This document shows positions 51,466-58,508 of a DNA stretch of 64,000 nucleotides, piece by piece (position 1 is the stretch's first letter; each line of letters opens with the position of its first letter). Source of the DNA: Phycisphaerales bacterium (GTDB lineage: Bacteria > Planctomycetota > Phycisphaerae > Phycisphaerales > UBA1924); assembly GCA_040217175.1 (NCBI GenBank), contig JAVJNT010000002.1, forward strand, positions 372,001 through 436,000, in the 5' to 3' direction. The translations under genes and the position numbers were made by a program. The notes below the pieces were generated by a model. It saw nothing but the letters and a program-made list of their open reading frames with translations, was not told the origin of the DNA and ran no database searches.

Positions 51466-52325
51466 CCGGCGCGGTGCAGGAGTGGACGCGGTGGACGCCG
51501 ATCCAGGCGTGCATCGCCGTGGTGGCCGCGGTGTTTGCCTGCTTTCCGGCGTGGCGGGATATTTACATGACCGCCACGACCGACCCGGACAACGGGTACA
51601 TCGTGCTGGTCCCCGCCGTCGCGGGCTGGCTGGCGCTGTGCCGGCGGCGACGCCTGCGGAGCGCCGGCCGGAACGGGCTGTGGATCGGCCCGGTGATCGT
51701 CGCGTTCGCGGCCGCGACGTACCTGCTCGGCGGCCTGCTCGGGCCGACGCTTGCCGTGCACTTGGGCGCGATCGGCGTGCTGATCGGCGCCATCTGGTCG
51801 GTCGTTGGCAGCAGCGTGATGCTGCGCATGAGCCCGGCGGTAGTCGCGCTGTTCTTCTTGGCGCCGGCGCCCATGGCCTGGCTGCTTCCGCTGACCGACG
51901 TGTTGAGCACCTGGAGCCTGGCGCTGACGGCCGGCGTGCTCGAGATCTTCGGCATGCCGGCATACGCGAGCGGTCGCGAGCTCGTCGTTGGGCTCGACCA
52001 GGTGAGCTTGGGCGACTTCGCCGGCGTCCGCATGATCGCCGCCATCGGGCTGGTAACCTACGCGTTCGCGTTCGGCACGCCGCTGCGGCACGGCGTGCGC
52101 ATCGCGTTGGTCCTCGCCAGCCCGCTCGTGGCCATGGTCGCCAACATCGTGCGACTCGTGCCGTTCGCCATCCTGGCGGAGAATTGGCCGGCCTCGACGC
52201 ACACGCTCGCGCAGGTGAGCGGCTGGCTGACGCTGGCGCTCTCACTCGGAATGTTGTACGGCGGCATCCGCCTGCTCGCCTTCGCCCAGGTGCCGGCCCG
52301 CCGGTATGCGTTGGCGTACCAATAG
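51462..52325 (+). CDS. Exosortase-like membrane protein lacking the catalytic Cys
   Basis: A 287-residue multi-helix membrane protein. The end of the bundle fits exosortases: NIVR (Asn228, Arg231) and the following His (247) in HTLAQVSGW align with the Arg and His of the active site. The place of the 'ACSG' Cys is occupied by DFAG (Phe186, codon TTC), so the usual nucleophile is missing. ASGRELVVGLDQVS upstream of it matches the 'l.v.e' strand. Exosortases recognise PEP-CTERM tails and couple protein sorting to polysaccharide export. It either works differently here or is a non-catalytic homologue. An EpsI-like gene follows with 21 bases between. Confidence 0.75.
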   Translation: MTGAVQEWTRWTPIQACIAVVAAVFACFPAWRDIYMTATTDPDNGYIVLVPAVAGWLALCRRRRLRSAGRNGLWIGPVIVAFAAATYLLGGLLGPTLAVHLGAIGVLIGAIWSVVGSSVMLRMSPAVVALFFLAPAPMAWLLPLTDVLSTWSLALTAGVLEIFGMPAYASGRELVVGLDQVSLGDFAGVRMIAAIGLVTYAFAFGTPLRHGVRIALVLASPLVAMVANIVRLVPFAILAENWPASTHTLAQVSGWLTLALSLGMLYGGIRLLAFAQVPARRYALAYQ

Positions 52326-52346
52326 CCTGACTTTCGAGGAGCTCCG

Positions 52347-53012
52347 GTGAGTCGAACCGTTCCCATCATCCTGATCATCCCGCTGGCCGTCGCGGTCTAC
52401 CTGGCAGACCCCATCCGCCACAAGGGAACGATGGTCGATCCATCGGCGTACGAGGCAGGCATCGCCGACCTCATCGTCGAAACGCCCGGATGGACGCGGA
52501 CCGAGCTTTCCGAGACGCTGCCGCGCGCCTTCCCGCCGCACAACGCGTACCTCGACAAGACGACGCAGTACCAGTACGTCGGCGCTGCCGGCTTGCCGGG
52601 AGGCGACTCGCCCTCCGCGACAGAAGCGTTTCTTCGGATCGTCATCGTCCAGGACCGCCGCGACCTGCTCGCGTTCGATCCGATCCAGGCGATGCGGGCC
52701 GGCGGCTGGACGGGCCGTGCAGGCCAACGGCGCGAAGGTTTCCGCCGCACGATCCACGGCCGCGGCCCGGGCCAGTACGGCGAGCGCGTGACGCTCGACA
52801 CGATCTACGTCGTGCCGGGAGCGTGGGGCGCCGATCCGCAGATCATCGCCGAGGCCGGTCGCAGCGGACCCGGTTGGCCGGGACCGGGCGCGATCGTGCA
52901 GCTACTCCTCAACGGCGGCGGAGAGCAGGGCGAAGCACCCGGGTTGTCCGAGGCGGCCCGACGAGTCGCCGAAGCCCTTGCCCGGTCGCTGCCCGACGGA
53001 GATCAGCCGTGA
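52347..53012 (+). CDS. EpsI-like exosortase-associated protein
   Basis: A 221-residue protein with one N-terminal membrane segment (IILIIPLAVAVYLADP) and a soluble domain. The stretch TPGWTRTELSETLPRAF, the FLRIVIVQDRRDLLAFDPIQ strand and AMRAGGWTG resemble EpsI/DUF3485 proteins, which sit next to exosortases or are fused to them. The usual 'hsP..C' motif is replaced, as in diverged members. The C-terminal 100 residues are Gly-rich. The start is GTG 52347 with GAGGAGCT upstream. The stop overlaps the start of the sugar transferase gene by four bases. Part of the surface locus. Confidence 0.65.
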   Translation: MSRTVPIILIIPLAVAVYLADPIRHKGTMVDPSAYEAGIADLIVETPGWTRTELSETLPRAFPPHNAYLDKTTQYQYVGAAGLPGGDSPSATEAFLRIVIVQDRRDLLAFDPIQAMRAGGWTGRAGQRREGFRRTIHGRGPGQYGERVTLDTIYVVPGAWGADPQIIAEAGRSGPGWPGPGAIVQLLLNGGGEQGEAPGLSEAARRVAEALARSLPDGDQP

Positions 53013-54418
53013 TCGCCGAACCCGCCGCCAGCCCCACCGTGTTCGGCCTCTCGCCCGTCGCGCTGCACGACCGGTTCTGGGCGTCGCGCGGCGTGCAGGT
53101 GGTGCGCCAGGGCATGGCCACGCCGCTGGTGCCGCACGCACAGCTCTTCCTGCTGCTCCAGCCTCGCACGCTCTGCCTGTTCGAGCTGCCAGCGGTGGTC
53201 GACCACATCGTCTGGGACGACGCCGACCTGGTGATGCTCCGGTTGCAAGACGTCGACGAGCACGCCTACCGGGAGCGGATCGTATCCGACGAGGACGGGC
53301 GCTTCATCAAGATCGAGCGTGTGTATGGCAGCGACGATTCTCGCTTCGCGCGTGCGGCCGTCACCAACCGGCCGACGGTCGCGAGGCTGTGGCAGGAAGC
53401 CGAGGATCGCCGAGACGGCTGGCGCAAGCTCCGACGGGCGGTGCGACGCGGGCAACGCTGGCCGATGGTGATCGACGCGCGGGTGTTCGATGCCGGCGAC
53501 CGGACGGAACTCTCGCGCTGCGCGCGCCTGCTCGTCGAGCGATGGCATGCACCGAGCAGCACGATCGAACGCGCCGAGCCGCACAGCCGCGGCGCCTGGC
53601 TCGACCCGACGGCCTCGCTCGAATCGGGCGCCCAGTGCATCGGCCGCGTGTGGGTCGGCGCGGGCCGGACGGTCTCGAGCGACGAACTGCTCGTCGGGCC
53701 CGATATCGTCTGGGACGACCCGGAGCACACGCCCGACCCGGGCGACGTGCGCTGGCTCGACCTGCAACCAACCGAACGCACCGAGCCGCTGCGGCCCCGC
53801 TCGGTCCCGACGCTCGAGCGTGTCATCAAGCGTGGATTCGATATCGTCTTCGCGCTCGCGGCGCTCGCCGTCACGCTGCCGATCTACCCGATCGTCATGC
53901 TCGCCATCTGGCTCGAGGACGGGCGGCCCTTCTTCTTCGCGCACACGCGCGAATCGCTCAACGCCAAGGACTTCCCGTGCCTGAAGTTCCGCTCCATGCG
54001 GAAGGACGCGGAGAAGATGAAGGCCGAGCTTGCCGCGCTCAATCAGGTCGACGGGCCGCAGTTCTACATCAAGGACGATCCACGGCTGACGCGCGTGGGC
54101 AGGTTCATCCGCAAGGTCCAGATCGATGAGTTGCCGCAATTCTTGAACGTGCTGGTCGGGCACATGTCGGTCGTGGGCCCGCGGCCGAGCCCGTACAAGG
54201 AGAACCAGTACTGCCCGGGCTGGCGCGAGGCGCGGCTAAGCGTGCGGCCCGGCGTAACGGGGCTCTGGCAGGTGAAGCGCACGCGGGCGGCCGACAGCGA
54301 CTTCCAGGAGTGGATCCGCTACGACATCGAGTACGTCGAGAACATGAGCCTCTGGCTCGACCTCAAGATCATCTGGCGAACCATCGCGACGATCATCCGC
54401 TCGATCAAGCGGTCGTGA
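53009..54418 (+). CDS. Polyprenyl-phosphate sugar-1-phosphate transferase (bacterial sugar transferase)
   Basis: A 469-residue enzyme that starts glycan synthesis by moving a sugar-1-phosphate to a lipid carrier. The C-terminal 210 residues are the catalytic bacterial sugar transferase domain: one membrane helix (FALAALAVTLPIYPIVML), FPCLKFRSMRKDAE, RKVQIDELPQFLNVLVGHMS, VVGPRPSPYKENQY and SVRPGVTGLWQVKRTR. The N-terminal 250 residues are not a known membrane region; the end of that part (SLESGAQCIGRVWVGAGRTV) has left-handed beta-helix-like turns resembling those in the first gene of this locus. Start GTG 53009. It faces the convergent dinG gene four bases away. Confidence 0.85.
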   Translation: MIAEPAASPTVFGLSPVALHDRFWASRGVQVVRQGMATPLVPHAQLFLLLQPRTLCLFELPAVVDHIVWDDADLVMLRLQDVDEHAYRERIVSDEDGRFIKIERVYGSDDSRFARAAVTNRPTVARLWQEAEDRRDGWRKLRRAVRRGQRWPMVIDARVFDAGDRTELSRCARLLVERWHAPSSTIERAEPHSRGAWLDPTASLESGAQCIGRVWVGAGRTVSSDELLVGPDIVWDDPEHTPDPGDVRWLDLQPTERTEPLRPRSVPTLERVIKRGFDIVFALAALAVTLPIYPIVMLAIWLEDGRPFFFAHTRESLNAKDFPCLKFRSMRKDAEKMKAELAALNQVDGPQFYIKDDPRLTRVGRFIRKVQIDELPQFLNVLVGHMSVVGPRPSPYKENQYCPGWREARLSVRPGVTGLWQVKRTRAADSDFQEWIRYDIEYVENMSLWLDLKIIWRTIATIIRSIKRS

Positions 54419-54422
54419 GCGT

Positions 54423-56495
54423 CTACCACGCCTGCTCGCCAAGCGGCTCGCCCTCGTACTGCTCGACGGGCACGCCCTCGGGCATGGCCTTGACGAATAG
54501 CGAGCCGTAGCGCGCGGTAACGATGCGCGGATCGAGCACCACCACCTGCCCCGTGTCGCTCGCGCTGCGGATGAGCCGGCCGAAGCCCTGCTTGAAGCGG
54601 ATGACGGCGCGCGGCAGGCTGTCGACGCGGAAGGGGTCCTTGCCCTGCTCCTTTAATCGCTCGGCTCTCGCCTCGGCGAGCGGGCGATCGGGCGGATCGA
54701 ACGGCAGCCGCGTGATGATGACGTTGCGGAGGCTCTCGCCCGGCACGTCGACGCCCTGCCAGAAGCTGGCGGCGCCGAACAGGGCCGAGCTCGGATCCTC
54801 GCGGAAGCGCTCGAGAACGAGGGCGCGCGAGCCGTCGGCGTCCTGCGCGTGCACGTTGATGCCAAGTCGCCCAAGCGGGTCGCGGCAGGCCCGGGCCATC
54901 GCACGCAGCAGCCGGTGGCTGGTGAACAGCACGAACGCGCCGCCGCGCGTCGTGCCGACGTGCTCGACGATCGCGGCCGCCAGGCGTTCCTCGTACTCGC
55001 GGCCGAGCCCGCGGCCGGGCGTGCCCACGCGCTGGTCGACGATGAGCCGGACCTGCCGTTCGTAGTCGAAGGGCGAGCCCAATCGCAGCGTGGAGGCGCC
55101 GGCGGCGCCGAGCCGCTCGATGGCGTGGTCGAAGCCGGAGCCATCGTCGCGGGCGCTCGTCGCGAGCGTGGCGCTGGTCAGGCAGACCGAAAAGTCGCGG
55201 CCGAAGAGCTCTTCGTTCAGGATCGGGCCGACGTCGATCGGCGCGCAGGTCAGGCTCACGCGAGGTCGGCCCGTGCTGCTTCGGCTGGCATCGACCCAGT
55301 ACACGAAGCCCGGCTGGCTCTGCTCGACGAGCGCGTCGCAGGCCCGTGCGATCTCGGCGGCCCGCATCGTGTAGCTGTTGAGCTCGAACTTGTCGGGCTC
55401 GTAGCGGGGCTCCTCGGGCAGGGCTTCCTTCAGCCGCTTGAGCCGTCCGGCGAGTTCGTCGAAGGCGGGCGTGACCGAGTTCCCGACCACGCCGGGCTCG
55501 CGGATGCGCAGGCTTCCTCCATCCCCGCCGCCCTTCTCGCCCGCGACGACGCCCAGCGAGCCGAAGAACTCGCGCGCCGCCAGCTCGGCCTCGTGCACGG
55601 CGCTCGCCGCGGCCAGCAGGGGTCGATCGTCTTCCAGCTCGAGGTTGGCCAGGTAGCCCTTGTTGGTCCGGCTGTTGAGCAGCACGCCCAGCAGGTGCAT
55701 GACGCGGCCCTCGGTTAGCGAGAGGCCGAAGTGGTCGGCGGCGACCTCCTCGACGGTGTGGGCCTCGTCGAGCACCACGTGGTCGTATTTGGGCAGGAAG
55801 CCCGTGCCGCGCGATCGGAGGGCGAGGTCGCTGAAGAAGAGCGCGTGGTTGGTGACGAGCAGGTTCGCCCGCTCCATGTCGCGCCGCGCGTTCTGGTAGA
55901 AGCACTGCTGGTAGCGCGGGCACTTGCGGCCCATGCAGTTGCCGCTGTCGCTCTGCACGCGGTCCCACACGCCGGGCTTCTCGAGCGAGGGCAGCGTGCT
56001 GAGCGTGCCGTCGTGGGTGGCGTAGGCCCATTCTTCGATCGTGCCGAGCGAGCGGCGGCTGGGCTCGTCGCCGAAGAGCTTGAGCCGACGCTTGCTCGCG
56101 AGTTCGAGGCGCCGGATCGAGAGGTAGTTGCCCCGGCCCTTGACCAGCGAGGCGTGCAGCTCGCTGCGGCTGCCCGGCTGGGCGAGCAGCGCCGGTTGCA
56201 GAACGCGCTCCAGCAGCGGGATGTCTCGCGCGATGAGCTGTTCTTGGAGCGCGATGGTGTGCGTCGACACGACGACGCGCTCGCCGAAGCAGATGGCCCG
56301 GACCATCGCCGGCACGAGGTACGCAAAGCTCTTGCCCACGCCCGTGCCCGCCTCGGCCAGCAGGTGGGCGCGATTCTCCATCGTGCGCTGGACGGCGTCG
56401 GCCATGCCGAGCTGCTCGGGCCTGGGCTCGTATCGCCCGCCCAACGCCTCGGCAATGGGTCCGTCGGCTTCGAGGAGGTCTCGTGCGTCGGGCAT
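54423..56495 (-). CDS. dinG: DinG/XPD-type ATP-dependent DNA helicase
   Basis: A 690-residue superfamily 2 helicase. Walker A AGTGVGKS at 49-56, VLDEAHTVEE, and the 4Fe-4S loop with closely spaced Cys (CMGRKCPRYQQC) identify the XPD/DinG branch. Motifs V/VI appear as FWQGVDVPGE and FKQGFGRLIRS. Such helicases unwind R-loops, forked or damaged DNA in the 5'-3' direction. The start ATG overlaps the rsmG stop as TGATG, so it is translated after rsmG. It is the last gene of the PBP2-rodA-rsmG-dinG run. Confidence 0.9.
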   Translation of the reverse strand: MPDARDLLEADGPIAEALGGRYEPRPEQLGMADAVQRTMENRAHLLAEAGTGVGKSFAYLVPAMVRAICFGERVVVSTHTIALQEQLIARDIPLLERVLQPALLAQPGSRSELHASLVKGRGNYLSIRRLELASKRRLKLFGDEPSRRSLGTIEEWAYATHDGTLSTLPSLEKPGVWDRVQSDSGNCMGRKCPRYQQCFYQNARRDMERANLLVTNHALFFSDLALRSRGTGFLPKYDHVVLDEAHTVEEVAADHFGLSLTEGRVMHLLGVLLNSRTNKGYLANLELEDDRPLLAAASAVHEAELAAREFFGSLGVVAGEKGGGDGGSLRIREPGVVGNSVTPAFDELAGRLKRLKEALPEEPRYEPDKFELNSYTMRAAEIARACDALVEQSQPGFVYWVDASRSSTGRPRVSLTCAPIDVGPILNEELFGRDFSVCLTSATLATSARDDGSGFDHAIERLGAAGASTLRLGSPFDYERQVRLIVDQRVGTPGRGLGREYEERLAAAIVEHVGTTRGGAFVLFTSHRLLRAMARACRDPLGRLGINVHAQDADGSRALVLERFREDPSSALFGAASFWQGVDVPGESLRNVIITRLPFDPPDRPLAEARAERLKEQGKDPFRVDSLPRAVIRFKQGFGRLIRSASDTGQVVVLDPRIVTARYGSLFVKAMPEGVPVEQYEGEPLGEQAW

Positions 56496-57304
56496 CAGCG
56501 CCCCAGCGGCTTGCGCTTCGGCTCGCCGTTACCACGCGGATAGGCCTTGGGCGTCGGGCGCAGCTTCTCGAGGATGACGATCCGGCCGGTGGGCGTCTCG
56601 AGCGTGCCGGCGTGGGCGCTCAGCAGCAGGTGCAGGGCGGACTTGGCGTTCTCGAGTTCCTCGCCCGCCTTCTCGCCCTTGATGAGCAGCGTGACGCCGC
56701 CGGGCTTGACGAAGGGCGTGGCGAGCTCGGCGATGGTCGCCGTCGGCCCCACGGCCCGTGCGATGGCGGCGTCGTAGGCGTCGCGGTGCTCGGGATCGCG
56801 GGCCGCCTGCTCGGCGCGAGCGGTGACGACGGTCGCGTGTTCCACGCCCAACACGTCCAGCACCGCGCGCACGAAGGCGGTCTTCTTGGCGGTGGCGTCG
56901 AGCAGGGTGAAGCGCAGGTCGGGCCGGACGATCGCCAGCGGCACGCCGGGCACGCCGCCGCCCGTGCCGACGTCGATCACGGTGGCGCCCTCGGGCAGCT
57001 CGGCCAGCGGCGCCATGAGCGTCAGGGAATCCAGGATGTGCCGCGTCCAGGCTTCGGACGGGTCCTTGATGGCCGTCAGGTTCATCCGGGTGTTGGCGTG
57101 CAGCAGGATGGCCAGGAACCTGCCGAGCTTCTCGATCTCGCCGGGCTCGAAGGCGACGCCGAGCTCGGCGGCTTGGGCCAGGAATGCTGGCGGTGCTTCG
57201 AGCGGCTGCGTGGGCGCTTCGGCGAGGATCTCGGCAAGAAACGCCTGCACGTCTCGATCAGGGGCTGGGGCGGGTTCGGACGTTGCTGAGGACCGGCTGG
57301 GCAT
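56495..57304 (-). CDS. rsmG: 16S rRNA m7G527 methyltransferase RsmG
   Basis: A 269-residue SAM-dependent methyltransferase acting on 16S rRNA G527. Motifs: MNLTAIKDPSEAWTRHILDSL, VIDVGTGGGVPGVPLAI (SAM loop), LLDATAKKTAFVRAVLDVLG and AIARAVGPTATIAEL. The N-terminal extension of about 50 residues is Ala/Pro-rich and longer than in most homologues. The start ATG 57304 lies 47 bases inside the end of rodA in another frame, and its stop overlaps the dinG start. The C-terminal tail is basic. Confidence 0.92.
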   Translation of the reverse strand: MPSRSSATSEPAPAPDRDVQAFLAEILAEAPTQPLEAPPAFLAQAAELGVAFEPGEIEKLGRFLAILLHANTRMNLTAIKDPSEAWTRHILDSLTLMAPLAELPEGATVIDVGTGGGVPGVPLAIVRPDLRFTLLDATAKKTAFVRAVLDVLGVEHATVVTARAEQAARDPEHRDAYDAAIARAVGPTATIAELATPFVKPGGVTLLIKGEKAGEELENAKSALHLLLSAHAGTLETPTGRIVILEKLRPTPKAYPRGNGEPKRKPLGR

Positions 57305-58508
57305 CACCCTCAGCGTATTCAAAGGACGGGCGGTACGACTGGCTGGTTCTTCGCAGCCCGACGCCCAGCACGAGCCCGGTGGTGAGCCAAACGGCCACGA
57401 TGCTCGACCCGCCGTAGCTGAGGAACGGCAGGGTGATGCCCACAATGGGGACGAGCCCGACGTTCATGCCGACGTTGACGATGGTCTGGGCGGCGATGAG
57501 GGCGGCCAGCCCGACGCACAGCAGCCGGCCGAACGGATCGGAGCACGTGGCCGCCACGCCCAGCGCGCCCAGCAGCCAGGCAAGGTAGAGGCCCAGGATG
57601 CCCACGCCGCCCCAGAAGCCGAAGCGCGTGACGAGCACGCTGTAGACCATGTCGTTGTGTGCCTCGGGCAGTCGGTTGTAGCGGATGAGCGCGCGGGCGT
57701 GCTGGTCGGCGTTGCCGCTGGCCTGCCCCGCGCCGATGACGCGCTGGGCGGTGCCGCCCTGGAAGTTGATGCCGTCGGCGCCCTCCTGGCTTCCCTGGAG
57801 CTGGCGGATGAGCCCGACGACGCGCTGCTGCTGGTAGTCTTTCAGGAACGGATAGCTGGCGGGCGCGGCCATGGCGGCGACCAGGGCGATGACGGCGATG
57901 TGGCGGAGCTTGGCCCCCGCGGCGACGACGATGGCCCCCAGCGCGGGCACGATCATCATGGCCGTGCCGAAGTCGGGCTGGAGGATGATCAGCGAGATGG
58001 GCACGAAGCCGATGAGCCCCGGGCCGACGAGCCCGAGGAAGCGGCGGTGGCTGCGTCGGTAGCGCATGTGCCACGCCAGCGTGATGACGAACACGACCTT
58101 GGCTAGCTCGGCCGGCTGGAAGTCCATCGGCCCCAGGTCGATCCAGCCGCGCGTGCCATTGCGGGGTCTGACGATCGACTCGGGTATTGCCGGGATGAGC
58201 AGGAACACGAGGAACGCGAGCGTGGCGATGATGAGCGGCCAGCGCAATAGGCCGAACCAGCGGTAGTGCGGCACGCAGGCCACGCCCGCGGCGAAGACGC
58301 CCACGCCCACGAACAGCAACTGGCGGTGCGCGGTGGGGCTCAGGCCCGTGGCGCCGTCGCTCTTGGTTGCGATGTCGATGGCGTAGACGCCCAGCAGCGT
58401 GAGCGCGAGGGCGGCGGCAAAGCTCAGCCAGCCGAAGTTGGCGATGGCCCACCGGGCCCTGGAGCCCGAGCCCTCGGCGAGCATGAAGCCGTGCACGCGG
58501 TCGAGCAT
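57258..58508 (-). CDS. rodA: RodA, SEDS glycosyltransferase
   Basis: A 416-residue SEDS-family membrane protein, the peptidoglycan polymerase partner of PBP2 in cell elongation. About ten helices. Family marks: GTRGWIDLGPMDFQPAELAKV, ILQPDFGTAMM, and the last stretch PIVGITLPFLSYGGSSIVA. The protein is longer than typical RodA because of a soluble C-terminal tail. Its start overlaps the PBP2 stop as TGATG. Presence of this pair implies a lateral wall synthesis machine. Confidence 0.92.
   Translation of the reverse strand: MLDRVHGFMLAEGSGSRARWAIANFGWLSFAAALALTLLGVYAIDIATKSDGATGLSPTAHRQLLFVGVGVFAAGVACVPHYRWFGLLRWPLIIATLAFLVFLLIPAIPESIVRPRNGTRGWIDLGPMDFQPAELAKVVFVITLAWHMRYRRSHRRFLGLVGPGLIGFVPISLIILQPDFGTAMMIVPALGAIVVAAGAKLRHIAVIALVAAMAAPASYPFLKDYQQQRVVGLIRQLQGSQEGADGINFQGGTAQRVIGAGQASGNADQHARALIRYNRLPEAHNDMVYSVLVTRFGFWGGVGILGLYLAWLLGALGVAATCSDPFGRLLCVGLAALIAAQTIVNVGMNVGLVPIVGITLPFLSYGGSSIVAVWLTTGLVLGVGLRRTSQSYRPSFEYAEGDAQPVLSNVRTRPSP

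Noticed and set aside
54319-56535. 738-codon frame overlapping dinG
   Set aside because: Arg/Ala-rich shadow in another frame; the dinG motifs are all in the 54423-56495 frame.
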